The position numbers and the translations under genes were made by a program. Positions 1 to 13,400 of a stretch of 64,000 bases of DNA are shown here, one piece after another. Numbering within the stretch: the stretch's first letter is position 1; each line of letters starts with the position of its first letter. The notes under the pieces were generated by a model. That model did no database searches, was not told the origin of the DNA, and saw only the letters and a program-made list of their open reading frames with translations. This DNA is from Tenebrio molitor (lineage: Eukaryota; Arthropoda; Insecta; Coleoptera; Tenebrionidae). The DNA lies in contig NC_091046.1 in NCBI RefSeq assembly GCF_963966145.1, forward strand, positions 310,001-374,000, given 5' to 3'.

Positions 1-1680
1 TGCTTTCGCAGAGGATGACAACGGTTGGGTGTTCAATTCTTACACAAATTAGTGTCACCAGAGGTATTATGTATTTGTATCGAGTTGGTTACGTCGTTCT
101 ATATTTCAATTAACCAATCAAGAGCAACTAATAATTAATTACGAATAGTTTGTTTGATTGGTTATCAGCCTGGGGAAACAATTTGTTATAAATTATAGTC
201 AGGTTCAGTTATGTCGCAATGTCGGTCGTGCCCGATTCGTAACAATAGCTGGAAAATTTGTCGGTGGACATTTTGTTTCGTGCTTTTTGAAATTACGCAA
301 GCTTTTGTTAAAAATATTATTGATTATGGTTAAAAAAAATTAGGACAGGTATTAGAGTGAAACGTTTTTTTTTTTACAAAACCATTAATTATGGTTGAAT
401 AACATCGTTGTGTCATGCTCGTCTTTAACAACCTTTTTTCCGCAAATAATAAATAAATAATAATTAATGCTTCATTGTTTGTTGATCCCTTATTAGTGCA
501 AATCTTGATTGATTACTTTTTATTGTGGAATTAATGAGCAAAACTTCACTAAATACGAACAGAAAAAAATATGCTGGGTGTTATTATAGATTTGAAAAAT
601 GTTTTAATGGAACACTTTAAAGACTTTCATGGCCGTTCGAAAATTACAGATTGTTGTATAGACATTCCCATAGGTAATTAGAGTTTTATGTTAGCAATTC
701 TTAATAGCCAGTTATGGAAACTACATTATTTTAATTTTATTACAAAAGTGGAATTATTGTGTTTTTGTCATTAAATTTGAATTATGTATTTACTTCATTA
801 AATTAAAATCTAAAAAAAATGTTCGTCTTCGAACACATTTTTGTCGAGTCGTGGAGAATTCTTACTTGATGGGATTTCGTGTCATAAAATGGCGGCGGCG
901 CGAGCTCGGGTGTTTAACTGCACAAGTTATTTTATACGGACGTTAAAACAGGTAGTAACCTAACACTTGAACTATATTTGCAGATTGACAAAGGCCACCA
1001 AAGTGGCGAGGTAAATTAATGATGTCGCAATGGGTGGTCTTCATACTCTGCCTTCGCTGCTTTCCTCCTGTCGTTCCACTGCCACAATCAACCCTACCGT
1101 AGTATGCCTATTTTACTTTTCGAAAACTTACTCGTAGATAATTGATTTACACATTTCTCCACTCTTTTGTGCCATAATCTCGAAATAGTAGTTTATTTGA
1201 CGAATTCTTGTGTAAATTGGATTTATAAAAGTAGACGTAAAGATAGCAAGCAGTAAATTTGTTTTTTTCTAGAAGACATACCAAAGAACCGACTTAACAG
1301 ATTACCAACACAAATATCGAACATGCAAAATGTACACAAAAAAAAGTTTAACCTAACACCAGAGCACAATGTTTCATCATAGGTTAAGTAATGTCTTAAT
1401 AAATAGTTCAGCAGTCGTTCATTAAGTATTTTTCATTTCAAAAGGGTTGATAGAAATTGTAATCCTGGCAGTTAATAAAAGTTTATATCGAAATTCTTTA
1501 CGTATTTTCTTCCAAGACCAAAGCGTTACCTACATCTAATTTTTATTAGTTTGTTGAAATTGTATATGTATCTAGTAAAGAAAAATCGGGTGATTTGTGA
1601 TTAGTAACCATGGGTAGAGACCATTATCAAAAATTTTGTATGATGAAAGTCTTTTCGTTTCCGATATAAAATATCTAAAA
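1..1680. other. Non-coding stretch, no gene recognised
   Basis: AT-rich sequence with no long open frame and no recognisable protein similarity. The only local anomaly is a short GC-rich patch near 889-910, listed separately as a candidate first exon. No inverted repeat or RNA gene was seen here. Confidence 0.5.
889..951 (+). other. Candidate first exon / CpG-rich start patch
   Basis: A GC-rich patch in AT-rich surroundings begins with ATG in a good context (AAAATGG). It reads 21 codons (MAAARARVFNCT...) to a reasonable donor, CAG|GTAGTA. The N-terminus is basic and could be a presequence, but no downstream coding partner is visible. Joined to the acceptor at 9979 it would stop after three more codons, so in that case it would be only a 5' leader with an upstream ORF. 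It may equally be a chance match. Confidence 0.2.
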
Positions 1681-1856
1681 TACATACAGGTGTCCCAGAG
1701 TTGCGAAAGTCTTAGCTTGGACACGCTGTATATACCGCAATATTTTCCGAATATGCAGTAAAAACGTAGCTATCATCTGAAAAAAGGAAAAGTTGATATC
1801 TTTAATAGCAAACAAGTTATGGAGCTTTTTCGCAACTCCGGGACAGCCTGTATGTA
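1681..1856. mobile_element. MITE with about 28-bp terminal inverted repeats
   Basis: The left end TACATACAGGTGTCCCAGAG is matched in inverse by the right end, with one inserted base and one mismatch. The repeat starts with CAGG next to TA, as in Tc1/mariner-type non-autonomous elements. It has no coding capacity. Confidence 0.75.
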
Positions 1857-2191
1857 ACTCATATGTACCTATGTATTTTTGTCATAGGACCAATAAATTA
1901 GGAGATATTTAGTGGAAACTAATTTTTGATGCATATCGTGTATGATGCGCTTCATTTACGATATGTACAGCGTGCAAATTTTAACTGGAATAAAATTTGT
2001 AACTTGAACATTGGCGATTTTTGTACAAATGGTTTTTGTATATCTTCTCCTGGAGGTGCACAACCACCTTTAACTTTTTTTTCAAATATAACGGGACGTC
2101 AAGTGACAACGCACTATTTGTTTCTTAAACATTTTCAAAGCCTACATACTAAAAAAATATAAAAACCAATTTTATAAGTTGAACACGTTAG

Positions 2192-2267
2192 AGGTTTTGA
2201 AAAAAATTACGATAAGATGGGAAATGTACGAGATTTCACATCTTATCGTAACTTTTTTCAAAATCCT
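2192..2267. repeat. Near-perfect hairpin repeat
   Basis: Two arms of about 30 bp, centred on the motif TTACGATAAGATG and its complement, are separated by only about 15 bp. The sequence would fold into a strong cruciform or hairpin. It could be the end-to-end remnant of a small foldback element. Confidence 0.65.
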
Positions 2268-2559
2268 TGACTGCCTTATCCCATCTTGGTAAAGAAATGC
2301 GTAAAGAGAACAGCATCCGGATTTACTACTCATTAGTCAAAGTACCATAAGCAAGATTGAGGCACAATACTGGAGAACTTGGGTCATGTAAGGGTTGTGC
2401 CTAGACAGCGAGAACCCAGTGTTGGAGAGGATAGTAGGCTGAACGTATCAGTAACTCTTTGAGAAAATTCGGTGACTCCAGCCCGGCAACTGGCCCTTGA
2501 CAACGATATCAGTCTACGATATCAACTACGGTCTTGAGAATCTGCAAAGCTGCATCCTT

Positions 2560-2990
2560 ATAAAACGCAGTTGGTCCACGAATTAGCTGAGGATACCCGG
2601 ACCGCCGAATCCAATTTTGCGAGCAAATGATGAACCTGATCGACAATAACCAGATGCCATTAGCATCCATAGTTTTTTCAGACGTAAGTACTTTCATCTT
2701 ACGTGCTGAAGTTTATCGCCAATATTGGGGCGTTATTGTTATTGGGCTGACCATAACCCTCATTGGATGCGAGAAAATCGTACTCAGTTCCCGCAAAAAT
2801 GAATGTATGGATTGGGATAATAAGTGATCGAATATTGGAGTCAGTATTTTTGGATGGTAATCTCGATGGAGCAACATATCTTACGTTATCTCATGCCAGC
2901 ATTAGCGGTCTTATTTCAAAATCCGTTAGATCCAGATTTACCCAATGAAAGAAGCCATATTTGCAAATTAATTCTTCAGTTTTACATTAA
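2560..2990 (+). pseudogene. Decayed mariner-type transposase fragment
   Basis: The + strand reads, with stops and at least one frameshift, the middle of a mariner-like DDE transposase. Recognisable parts are an HWMREN segment followed by QFPQK, then MNVWIGIISDRI and VFLDGNLDGATYL. These match the usual block NVWAGI-GDR-GP-F-DGNLNG-YL from elements whose proteins carry the DUF4817-type N-terminus. Frame changes near 2820-2890 and internal stops show it is dead. Clear terminal repeats were not assigned to it. Confidence 0.7.
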
Positions 2991-3678
2991 AAACTTGAGA
3001 CCATTTATAACATGTAATTTGGTTTTTGTCTCTATCTTGCCTGGTTCCAAAGTTAAGAGAGGGGATACATATCGTAATTGCACGACAAAAACTGGCAAAA
3101 ATACAGATATTTACTATTTATAATTTTAGCAGTTCTAGGAGTGCGAATGATAGACTTGATCTTTCGCCGAATTATGTTTTTTTGTCGTTGTATGCTTTAA
3201 AAAGATTGCAGTAGATATGTGCAGAAAATGTTATACTGTAACACGACCAAAGTCCTTTGCTTGAAGAATCCAACATGTTGTTTTCCCTCATCAAATCATT
3301 TTATAAATAGCAATCACTAACCAACGGCTATGTGATTCCTTGTCTAAAGCCTGTTCTGCAGGTCAACACACCAATATATGCGGTGTGACGTAACCGTACT
3401 ATTGACCGTACTATTTTGATACTATTAGTATCAAAACTAAAGTATTGTCAATCAAATTGCTTCAAACACGTACAAAATCTTCAAGACTGGTAGCGGAAAA
3501 CGGGGTCCTTTTATTTCTATTTTCTGTTGGGTATTAATTTTTTGACTAATTTTTAGCCGTTAAAAATAAAATAAGTGAACAAAGTACATCTAGTTGAAGA
3601 ATTGGTCTGTTGGGGTTCAGTCTATATTGATTTTTTATTTTACTCAACTCGTACATTACGAAGCCTGCAATTATTATA

Positions 3679-3933
3679 CAGGGTTATGATAAAATAACGC
3701 ACAAAATTCATAAAACGCGCAGTATTAATTTTTGAAAAAAAAAAATCCAAAATAAGCAAATTAATAAAGAACGAAATAAACTTGATTTTAATAATAACTA
3801 ATGAATAAATTAAACAACACTTTGAAGCAAGAATTTACTGTAAAAACTGTTTGACGTGTTTTTGCATTTTTTTCAAAAATTAGTATCTACTGTACGTTTT
3901 CTGAATTTTGTGCGTTATTTTATCATAACCCTG
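3679..3933. mobile_element. 255-bp MITE, TA target duplication
   Basis: Terminal inverted repeats of about 32 bp start CAGGGTTATGATAAAATAAC and are flanked on both sides by TA. The interior is AT-rich and non-coding. This is a typical non-autonomous Tc1/mariner-type element. Confidence 0.85.
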
Positions 3934-4345
3934 TAGTTTTTCGTGATACGACTAGTATAATTTTTTTATTTAATTTATTAGTTCATCCGCTGGCTGAGAG
4001 AACTTTCATTTGGCCTTAATTGAAGATGAATAGTTCGCAAATAAAATAAGATCGAGGCAAATTTTTCTCTTTAGTTTTCTTTCGTTTTAACGTATTACTT
4101 CCTGACAAGGTCATTAAGAATACATTACAGTCTATTGTTAATTATACAGTGTTGCAGATATTTCAAAAACTGACTAGTTTCTGTTTTGTTTGTTTTTTTT
4201 TAATTACATAAATCGTAAAGGATAATATTTTTTAACCGTACTTTATAAAGGCAAGTAATTTTCACGTGGTGATATTGAAACCGTAAAGTGATATGCACTT
4301 CTATCTTTTTCGATTTCTATCAGTCTTGTTAATACTGACTGATGA

Positions 4346-5698
4346 CAATTCCACTCAGAAAATTTGAACCAATCAGATTGTAGTATTTTGAATCATTGGA
4401 CCAATTAGGAACGAATTACATCGAATTTAGTATGGTCCTCGAATTATTATTAACACGAAAGCTCTCCTAGGTAACAACGAGTGTCACCTTGACAGTACAT
4501 ATTAATTTCCCGACACCGAAGGTGGAGAAAAATTATGTATGTCAAAGTGACACGAGTGGTTACCTTTTGTGAACTTGAGTGTTAAAACAGATCATTTCAA
4601 GAGCTAGAGTCTAATTCGGTTGATTATTTCATGAATTAAATAGTACCATTTGACAGCAGTATTTATTTTATTACTTTAGCAATAGGATTGAAAACATCTG
4701 AGAAACCTACTTGACGAATGAATTATCGAATTATCACTATAATCCAAAAAATAAAGCCTTACGATTGGTCGAAAAAGATGATGAATGAAATAATCGCTGT
4801 AATTTTCTCCTCCTTTCCCGAATTATCATCATAAGTACCGAGTGACTATAAATGATTGAAAATTATTTTGTTATGTTGGTAACACATTTGAAATCTTTAG
4901 TTGGCGACATCGTTGGCATGACACACGTAATTTTTAAAATTGAAACAAACGTCAAAAAAATCTAAATCGACAATGTACTTCGTGACTTAACCTAACCTAA
5001 ATAGAAATGACTGACAGATAATGCACGACAAGACTTGCACTACCAACTGCATCAGTGTTGCCAATCCACTATTTTCTTTCAATCATTTATAGTCACTCGG
5101 TAATACAACCAGTGTATTCGGCATGACAATTTCACGAAAGAAAATTTAATTTTCAAAATTTACACAATTTTTTAGTTTATACGTAGTCTTATGACTCTCA
5201 AAGCGTTAGTTAACTTAGCAAACAAAAAAAGATTTACTGTAGGTCAAAAATGAGTTTATCAAAAAGGAAGAGAGGAATATACGAGTATGATAATTCTGGG
5301 AAGGAGGAGAGAATTACAGCGATAATTCGAGGGACAAATATATTGCCGGAAATTTTTTCGAGCAGTTCTAACACACGAGTGTTTGTAGGAAGAAAATTAC
5401 ACGAGGGCGCTAGCCTGAGGGTAATTTGGAGCGACAAACACGAGTGTTGGACTGCAAGAAAAAATTTCTTGCGATATATATCTGTCCCGAGGCATATTCG
5501 GAAGAGAATCGCCCGAAAAAACTTTTCCCTAGGTAAATTATATTGTGATTGGTTGCTATTCAAACAATTCGGAGTTTTTATTTGTCAATGTAAATCATGT
5601 GACATTTGAGGGCGATTCTCGGTGTAATTCCTTCCTAATTGGTCCAATGATTCAAAATACTACAATCTGATTGGTGGAAATTTTCTGAGTGAAATTGC
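4346..5698. repeat. Long inverted repeat, outer pair (arms about 75 bp)
   Basis: The arm at 4346-4421 (containing AATCAGATTGTAGTATTTTG) recurs in inverse at 5626-5698 with few mismatches. A second short pair, 4840-4865 and 5085-5103 (AATCATTTATAGTCACTCGG), lies inside. The arms are interleaved with the element at 5098-6034, which suggests nested insertions or a rearranged foldback element. Confidence 0.65.
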
Positions 5699-6034
5699 CG
5701 CTGTAATTCTCTCTTCCTTCCCCGAATTATCATATAATTATGTAGGTATTCCTCTCTTCCTTTTTTATAAACTCATTTTTGACCCACAGCAACATTTTTG
5801 TTATTTGCTGACAGTTAACTAACGCTTTGAGAGTCATACCTAAGATTACGTATAAAAATTGTGTTAAATTTGAAAATGAAATTTTCTTTCGTGAAATTGT
5901 CATGCCGAATGTACGAAATTGCGGAAAATTTTCTCCTCATTTTATTTGTATGTATGTATTTGTTTCTTAAACAATTGTCGAAACAAATACATACTCGAAA
6001 ATTTCCGGCAATTTCGTACCCACTTGTATTACAA
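5098..6034. mobile_element. Foldback element with about 200-bp inverted arms
   Basis: Sequence from 5098 to about 5330 is matched in inverse by about 5697-5910. The matched parts include TTCGGCATGACAATTTCACG, AACGCTTTGAGAGTCAT and the AAGGAAGAGAGGAATA segment. The outermost 15 bp (GTAATACAACCAGTG) return in inverse near 6020-6034, after a further hairpin at 5914-6018. The open frames inside (5250-5609 and its complement) are by-products of the arms. No transposase was seen. Confidence 0.65.
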
Positions 6035-6039
6035 CTTAT

Positions 6040-9000
6040 GAAAATTTTCAAAAGAGTGTCTCGTTTTATTAATAGAATTTACATTAACGTAACGTAATAT
6101 GTATAAATATGTACATAATTATATCTTTGCATGCTCTGCATGTCCTCTTCTATTTAAGGAAATGTCTTTTACCAACCATATCGCAAGCTCGAGATGTATC
6201 AACAGTTCACTGGGAATTTTAAAGTCTTGTACGCCTTTTACGGATTTGAGTCTCTGAGATTTGTTACTTTTGGATTTTGAGGAATTTTAATTGGCTGTTT
6301 CGGTAGCAAGGGTCCGTTAAAATCCGTCCAATCTCAGCTAGATCGTAAATCATCTTGTATGCAAAACGATAGTAAGAAAACGAAACGACTTGGTATTTTA
6401 TTAATGAAACAATCTGCAAAAACATATTACTTAATTGCCTTGGTGATTCAGCTATTTTTGTACCGCTCTTGTAAATTAACGTGATGGACATTGGTTTACA
6501 AACAAAAAGTTTGTTAACGATTGCGAACTAGTTTCCTCTGTCTTTTCAAAATTAATTAACGTTGTGAAATTGTTTCGACAGACTATAAATAATCACAATC
6601 TGTTTCTGTCGCGATACTTTTTTAGAAGTACCATTGTTGGTCCAAATTCTTTCCTGAAATGAATCAAAACAGCAGACCGTATTTTTTTATCGTTCTTGAA
6701 TTTTCCTCTAGTAGATTCGATTTAAAATATTTGGAAAACAGGTAGATTCGCACTATGGGAGGGCTTTAAGTTGGATGACTGAAAATAATTTTAATTTCAA
6801 GTGTGTTTTTTTCTGTGTGCACTTAAAACTGTTTTTTTTTTCTAGTTTTGCCGATTTTTGAGCGATCCTAAAAACCACCAATATGTACGACACATGTCAC
6901 ATTTTAAAAGCTTCAAATCGTTAATTATTATTTACTAACAGATCTAAAGAACAACGACAATAATTTGTTCGGATTATATCAATTCTTTGATTTAACGTTA
7001 TGCTTAAAATCCATCGTGATTAAAGACTACAAATCAACCCACTTCCGTGTAAATACAATTGTGAGGCATCACAATCCCAACATTGTTACGATAACATAAA
7101 GAAAGCACAAGTCTTGCGACGTGGCGTGTTGATCGATCAGCTCTAAGGAGTAATCTACGCTCATTTATTAATTTAGATTTATCACAGTCACAGTTTTGTG
7201 CAGACGCATATTTAACCTCCCATGTAACAAATCATGAAGAGGGAAAAAATCTAAATACAAATATTGTGATGCTAACAACTGGTTCCTCGGATTCGCAATG
7301 CACTCGCTCGTTTTCTTACTGTCTTTTATAACTGTTCATGCTCCGTTCTCGAGATTGCTTCTTGAATCTTGCTCCAACGAAATATGTTACATTACCAATG
7401 CGAATGCGTTTTTGATGGCAGTTTTTATCATTAAAAGTCTGAAACGATAGATAATAATAGGTAATTGATAAAGGGTTAATATTTAAACAGCCATTCGGAA
7501 ACAGGAAGAATTTGTCTGTTAATTTTTCATTTTATGTTGAACAAATGTGTTCAGTGACGAAGCGCGAGTAGAAGAACCGTTTCGCCACCAGAAAAAACTG
7601 GTTTGGGAACCGTGCCTGAAATTATGCAATATAATAATTGGTTCCCTAAATGCCGGATATTCACTTGGAGCAACAAGAGCATTCAAAATGCGAAGATTAC
7701 GATGGTCGTAAACTTCAAAAATGGTAATTAAATTTCGGAAGGATGCTCAATATTTTTCTGTGTCGTTTATTATCATAGTTGATTGGTAAATAACTGGTCA
7801 CTCTGAACCCTCCTTATTTCTTTAGTGGTCCTTAAGTTCAATACTTATATTTCGTGTATTATTTGTTGAAAAAGTTGTCAGAAAATTATGATCAACTTCA
7901 CAAAGAATGTTGTTGTTCCCTAATTTGGTTCGAGTGCATTACTAGGAAGAATTATTATCTAATATCTCATACCTGTTCGAATCGACAGACCAAAGTTCGA
8001 ATAAAGTAGGACACGGGCAATATCCGAAAGCGACCGTTCGAAATTAATTGTTGATGCCATTGTGCTTTTTTTGTAACCATTTGTTATATTCAATAAGGAA
8101 GAACGACGATTTTCCAGATTCGGCACAGAAGAGTTTCGCAAAAGTTCGAAGATTATGTATACAATCATGTCTAAACCTTTTTCCCGTCGATTTCATTGTG
8201 TGAAAGTTCATGTGTTTCGTAACGAGACCTAGTAGATACCGTAAATTTTTAGAAAAAAGAACAATGTTGCATGTTGTTAAACTCGTTACAAATTAGTGTG
8301 TACAAGACGAATTGGTTAATCGAGAAGAAGAATATATGTAAAACGAGAAACAAACAAAGAAATTCGGTAGATCAAGTATTTATCTCACGGAGAACTTTTT
8401 ATGAAGGTGATGTCATACTCGTTTCAACTGGCGGTTTTGCTTCTTCACATCTATAACGTGAGGTCCATTTTGAGAAACTATTTATATGTCCATCTTTACA
8501 TATTCAACAGATCGACTGATAGGTTTCAGTTGTCAAGACAATAGAAAAAACAAAGATCTTTCCTGCGATGGGGAATCCAGTGCCGCATAAATTTTACGGT
8601 TCTATGATAAATATGTTACGTTTTTATTAATTGCGGGTGCCTGAAAGAAATTTATTGCTGAATTTAAAATGTTTTGATTCAACTTTGTTGCAAGCGGACG
8701 AAGCGTGGGATGGATTCAGGAATGCTGTTTCTGTTTGAAGAGAAAATAAGGAGTTCGCTTGAGGGACAGTAGTTGTATTTTCTTTAACGTCTCTGTTTAT
8801 TAAGATCCGTGACGAAACAAAAAGCGCACATGTGAAAAAATGTTTCGTTTCGCGTTTTCTGAAAAGCCAGTAAAGAAACGTCGTTTACTCGATCTCCTTT
8901 GGTATTCTTTTAAACGAACTTGTCTCAAGTGTTGATAATAATTAATGCGTCTTTCCTTATACGTCCGAAGCGTATACTGATCCAAGCTTTACAGATCGTA

Positions 9001-9979
9001 ACACTTGGGACCAGTTGGACACCGTTGGTTGTCGACCTGGCCCAGACACCCGCACAACCGGTCCTCAGGTCATCCGCCATCACCACCACCACCGCCGCCG
9101 CCATCACCCATCAACGACTTGATGAATGGATGCGCCAAACAGTTCTGTAATGAATTAATGCAAAGCCACATAATGGCGATTAAAATGCGACGTCTAAAAA
9201 CCACGACCGCTCGAAGAAAAATGCCGCAACTCTTGTAGAAATTCCAAAAAAAAAAGAGAAGGAATCGTGTTATGTTTATTATGCAAACTACCGTTAGAGG
9301 ATTCACTGAATAATTGATACGTATCTGAAGTGATCCTCCAGACCTTTGATGATGCCAGACGAAATATAAGAAATTGTTTTATTTGAATTATTTTCTGGAT
9401 CCCAATAAATCAATAAGAATGATTCAACAGCAATAAAAGCTTTGTTTTTATTGATTTTAGCAGTCACTGGTTCTAAGAGCATGCTGTGTTGGAATTCGCC
9501 AACTGTATAAGAGTATTGTGTTGAATATGTGGGTCTTTGAAAGTCACGGGAACTTTCTTACACGGAAATCTTAATATCGACGAGTAGATGTGAAACAAGG
9601 GACCAACGAAGACTGCTGTATCTATATCTAAAGAGAGCACGTTATGGGAAAAATCTCGATGAAGCACCTTGCTAAACTGGAACGGTTTCTCTTAAAATCG
9701 GCCAATTACTGTGCTTTGAAAATTTGTTTACTAGGATTACCCCGTTTTTTGTACCAAAAATTAAAAAAACATTTGAATTCTTTGAGCGTTATTCTTGTAC
9801 CATACCTAATTGTTAAACATAACGAACAAGTGGGTGAAATATTTAATTCCGCTTTCCGGATTAATGTTGCAGAAAATGCGTGGGGGCTGAACCAGCGGGT
9901 GTCGATTGTTATCACTGGCGATATTTAACACATAATTAACCAAAAATTCTTAAATAAATACAAGTTTTTTCTATTGCAG
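6040..9979. other. Non-coding stretch upstream of the Shroom coding exons
   Basis: No protein gene, RNA gene or clear transposon was recognised. A short CAC/GCC triplet tract at 9077-9103 gives low-complexity His/Pro-type frames that are not convincing exons. A promoter and non-coding first exon for Shroom should lie here or further left, but I cannot place them. Confidence 0.4.
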
Positions 9980-10056
9980 AAACAGAACTAATGGCTTCGG
10001 AGGTTAACCGCCACACCACCACCCGGCCAAAAAGACCCCTCTGGCCGCTACAATGA
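9980..10056 (+). promoter_or_regulatory. Shroom 5' leader segment with overlapping uORF
   Basis: A good acceptor (TTTTCTATTGCAG) precedes 9980. The Shroom frame is closed by TAA shortly after, so translation should begin at the ATG at 10053 (context ACAATGATG) or the next codon. An upstream ORF starts at 9991 and runs 21 codons. Its TGA (10054-10056) overlaps the Shroom start as ATGA, so it could limit initiation at the main start. Confidence 0.5.
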
Positions 10057-10436
10057 TGCCATCGCGTTCCACTCCAAATTTGCAACAGTCGAATCGCGAC
10101 AAGAACCACCCAACTATCTACTCGTACCTCCACAACCAACCGGGTCTAAGTTTCTCGGGGAAAACACCACTTCGAGATGACGACTCACCGCCGCCTGCGC
10201 CGCCTGTCCGGGATTCATCTAGTCTTAAGTCGATCAAGTATGGCCCAGGACACGAGAAATTTCCATCGTGGCCAGTTCCTGCCGCCGCTGAAACACCGCA
10301 GGCACTCAAAGGACCTCCCAGCGGTGGTTCGCACAGGTCTAAGTCGTGGACCGATCATACCAATTACCCCAAGGAAAAGGTCGTAGCGTACACGCGACCT
10401 TACATGAAGAGACAACACTCTTCTTATACGCAACAA
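10053..10436 (+). CDS. Shroom exon 1 (residues 1-128)
   Basis: Begins MMPSRSTPNLQQSN and ends in phase 0 at CAACAA|GTGAGT. Rich in Pro, Ser and basic residues, with a PPPAPPVRDSSS tract. There is no folded domain. Confidence 0.8.
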
Positions 10437-13400
10437 GTGAGTGATTAGTGCATTCATTAACCAGCTATTATTGATCATTGCTGCAGGTCGCCTGCGATAA
10501 AAAAAAACTAATGCATATTAATGGTATCTATCTATTATGTTTTTATAACGGATGACAGAATAAGAATAGGTTTCTAATTGTATGTTATTAAGAATTCTGT
10601 TTATATTTAAGAGGTCTTGAATTGGTGGGTCACTGCAAAAAGTGGATGAACAAAAATCAATTGTTTACTTTAAGCACTTAGTACTAGCTAAAGCAACCAG
10701 GTGAATTGAATGAATGAGTTCAGCAATATGTTTTTGCTATTTTTTACTTACAAAAACTCAAGAATTTACTTCAAACTTGAGTGGTAGTAAAAAAGTTTAA
10801 TTACTCTTTATTGAAATTAACTAAATTGAAAGTGGTATTTTTCTACATGATTGTGTTAAAAGTCAAAAATAATTGTTGTAAAGTATCTTCTATTTTCTTT
10901 TGTACCTAATGTTTTCAAACATGTAATAAACACATTTTTTTGTTGCAGAAACTCAAAACTGTGATAGAACGTTGTGAAAGAATTCCACCAGAAATGTACG
11001 AATCTCGCTATGGCAAACACAACGAACGCTTGTATTTACCACACGTTGATCGTGACGGTAAACCTATAGGTGATACGGACTACATGGTGCCATCCCCTCC
11101 GGAAAGGGATATCCCCAACAACAAACCCCAACTGACTCAAGCGGATCTAGAAGAGTACGCCAGGTCCTACCAGGAACCTGCTAATTGTGGCTATGACCCT
11201 TCACATCCTCACCTTACTAAATCCGGTTTGGAAGAATTTATGGAGTATACGCGCAACTATGAAGACTCTTTCTTCAGTACCACGGGAACTAAAAACGAAT
11301 TTACTCACCTTCACCAAAAACAACTGTCTTACGCTCAGTCTGAAGGATATCACAGTTACGTGTCGAGTACAGACTCAACTTCGACTCCGTTCCTGGACAG
11401 ACTGAGGAGGGATAGTGAAGCTGTAGTGAATAGAACGCATTCCACTTGGGACGATGCAGAACCGGAGCAAAGTACCAAGAGGGAGGGTAGAGACAGTGTA
11501 GTGACTACCAGTTCAGGTTCTGTGTCTTCTAGTGAAACTCTCAAATGGCACGGCTCGATGAGTGATGTATCAGTAGCTAGCAGTTCTTACACTCCACTTG
11601 CCAATTCTTCAAAACAGTTAATTGCTCACAGTGCTAGAGTGCAAACGCCGCAAAGACACCATTCGGAAAGTGTTTTATATATGGGTGGTGATAACTCGGA
11701 CAGTTGGAAAGATAAAGAAAGTATAAATAATAATGCCAATAAGCTTAAGTTGTTCCCGGTTAATACTTATACTGTGCAAGATTCTGATCACAGTACTAGC
11801 ATCAGCTGCAATAACACCAGGTACGTTTATTTCAAACACTTTTATGCGAGCAGTTGTTTGTAGACATTTTTTCCAGGTTGTCGACATCCTCAGTGAATTC
11901 TACTCTGTCAGTGGCGGATCGAATAAGTGAATTAGAAAAGCAACAAAAATATTCATACCTGGACCCAGATAAGAAACACAAAGTTCCTGATCCGACTCTG
12001 AAAGCCATACAGAAAAAAGCTCTCTTGTCATTTTATGAAAGACATCAAAATCCAAACAAGAACAACTCGTGGCGATCGGAGCCTCAGTTGGTTCAATCCC
12101 CAGAGACATCCACAGTACCGCAAGTACTTCCAAGAGTAAAAGTTCAGCTTCCATCCAGACGAGCGTCTTCAGCTTCAGATTACGTTTCTGGAAATAACCC
12201 CAACAGAAGTAGTTTGACTTTGAACCGCGAATCAAAGACTACAGAAAGTATAAACAAGACATCACCAAAGCATCAATACAGCAGCTCCTGTGGAAGTTTA
12301 TCTACCGATTTGTTGGGACCGATTATCGTTGGTCCTTCAATTTCTGTTGACGATTGGATTCCGGACAGTCCTCCAGCTAGACCGCCGAAAAATCCTCATC
12401 TCAGAGCGGCATTTCCTGATTTGTTCAACCAAAGAGTGCCAAGTCCAGATCTTCCACCGCCATCACCACCGACGGTTCTTGAGGATGAAGTTTTTAACAA
12501 CGACGATCCTCTACCACCACCCCCTCCAGAATGTGATGACTGGCAACAGCATTTTAGCGATCGTTTGAAAGAAAACACTACAGGTAGTCAGTTTCCTGCA
12601 CCTCAAGTAAAAAAAAGCAAAGCTTCGATCAAGCAAACAGTAGGATTACCCGAACAAAATCGATACAATAGCGTTAGGTCATCGATCAGAACAAGACCTG
12701 CAGGTCACATAATCCAACAAGTCAGCAGTAAACCGTATCACGGATCGGCTGAAAAAGTTGTTTTGGGTTTCCCAAATCAGCAAACATACGCTGAAAGATC
12801 AAATACAAAGTACCCTGCAACGCAAAAGCTTGTTTTAAATGGTCACGTTGCGGTCAGTCAAAAAGTAATAAATGGATTGTCAGATCAGTACAGAGCAGAA
12901 CCTTTAAGATCTACACAAAAAGAAAATTCTAATAGATCGCCGGATTTGAAAAAATCGCAGAGAGCGTCCATCGCTGAAGACGTTCCGCCTCCTTTGCAAC
13001 CGAGACAAGCAAGAGTAAATCAGAGCATGAGAGGAAGAATTTCTCACGCACTCAGAAGTTCCCCACCAAAGGTTGAAAAAATGAGGGAAACAAGGTCTCA
13101 GTCTTTGTAAGTATATTTTTTTTGTTAATTTGGATAATAATTATGTCATCGTGAGCTATGAACCGATTTTTAGATCCTAATTATACAACGTGTCTCAGAA
13201 ATAAGTACATTAATTTTAACTGGTAATAGAACTCGTTAAAAGCAACAATATAACGGGTGACTATTAAAATTTTCACTTGGAGTTGGCTTTGAACGAGTTT
13301 TTATTTTTTTTGTTATTTTAGACACACGCAAGAACGAACGACAAATGTCAGTCAGTACAATTGAAACATAACCAAATTAAGAGAAAAAACATTTATTGAA

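Noticed and set aside
4986..4998. TAACCTAACCTAA resembling the insect telomere repeat
   Set aside because: Only about two units, in an ordinary internal setting.
5250..5609. 119-codon open frame with a matching frame on the other strand
   Set aside because: It lies in inverted-repeat arms, which produce mirrored frames. No domain was seen.
9070..9110. CAC/GCC triplet tract with proline- or histidine-rich frames
   Set aside because: Simple-sequence repeat. The frames are by-products and lack splice signals fitting Shroom.
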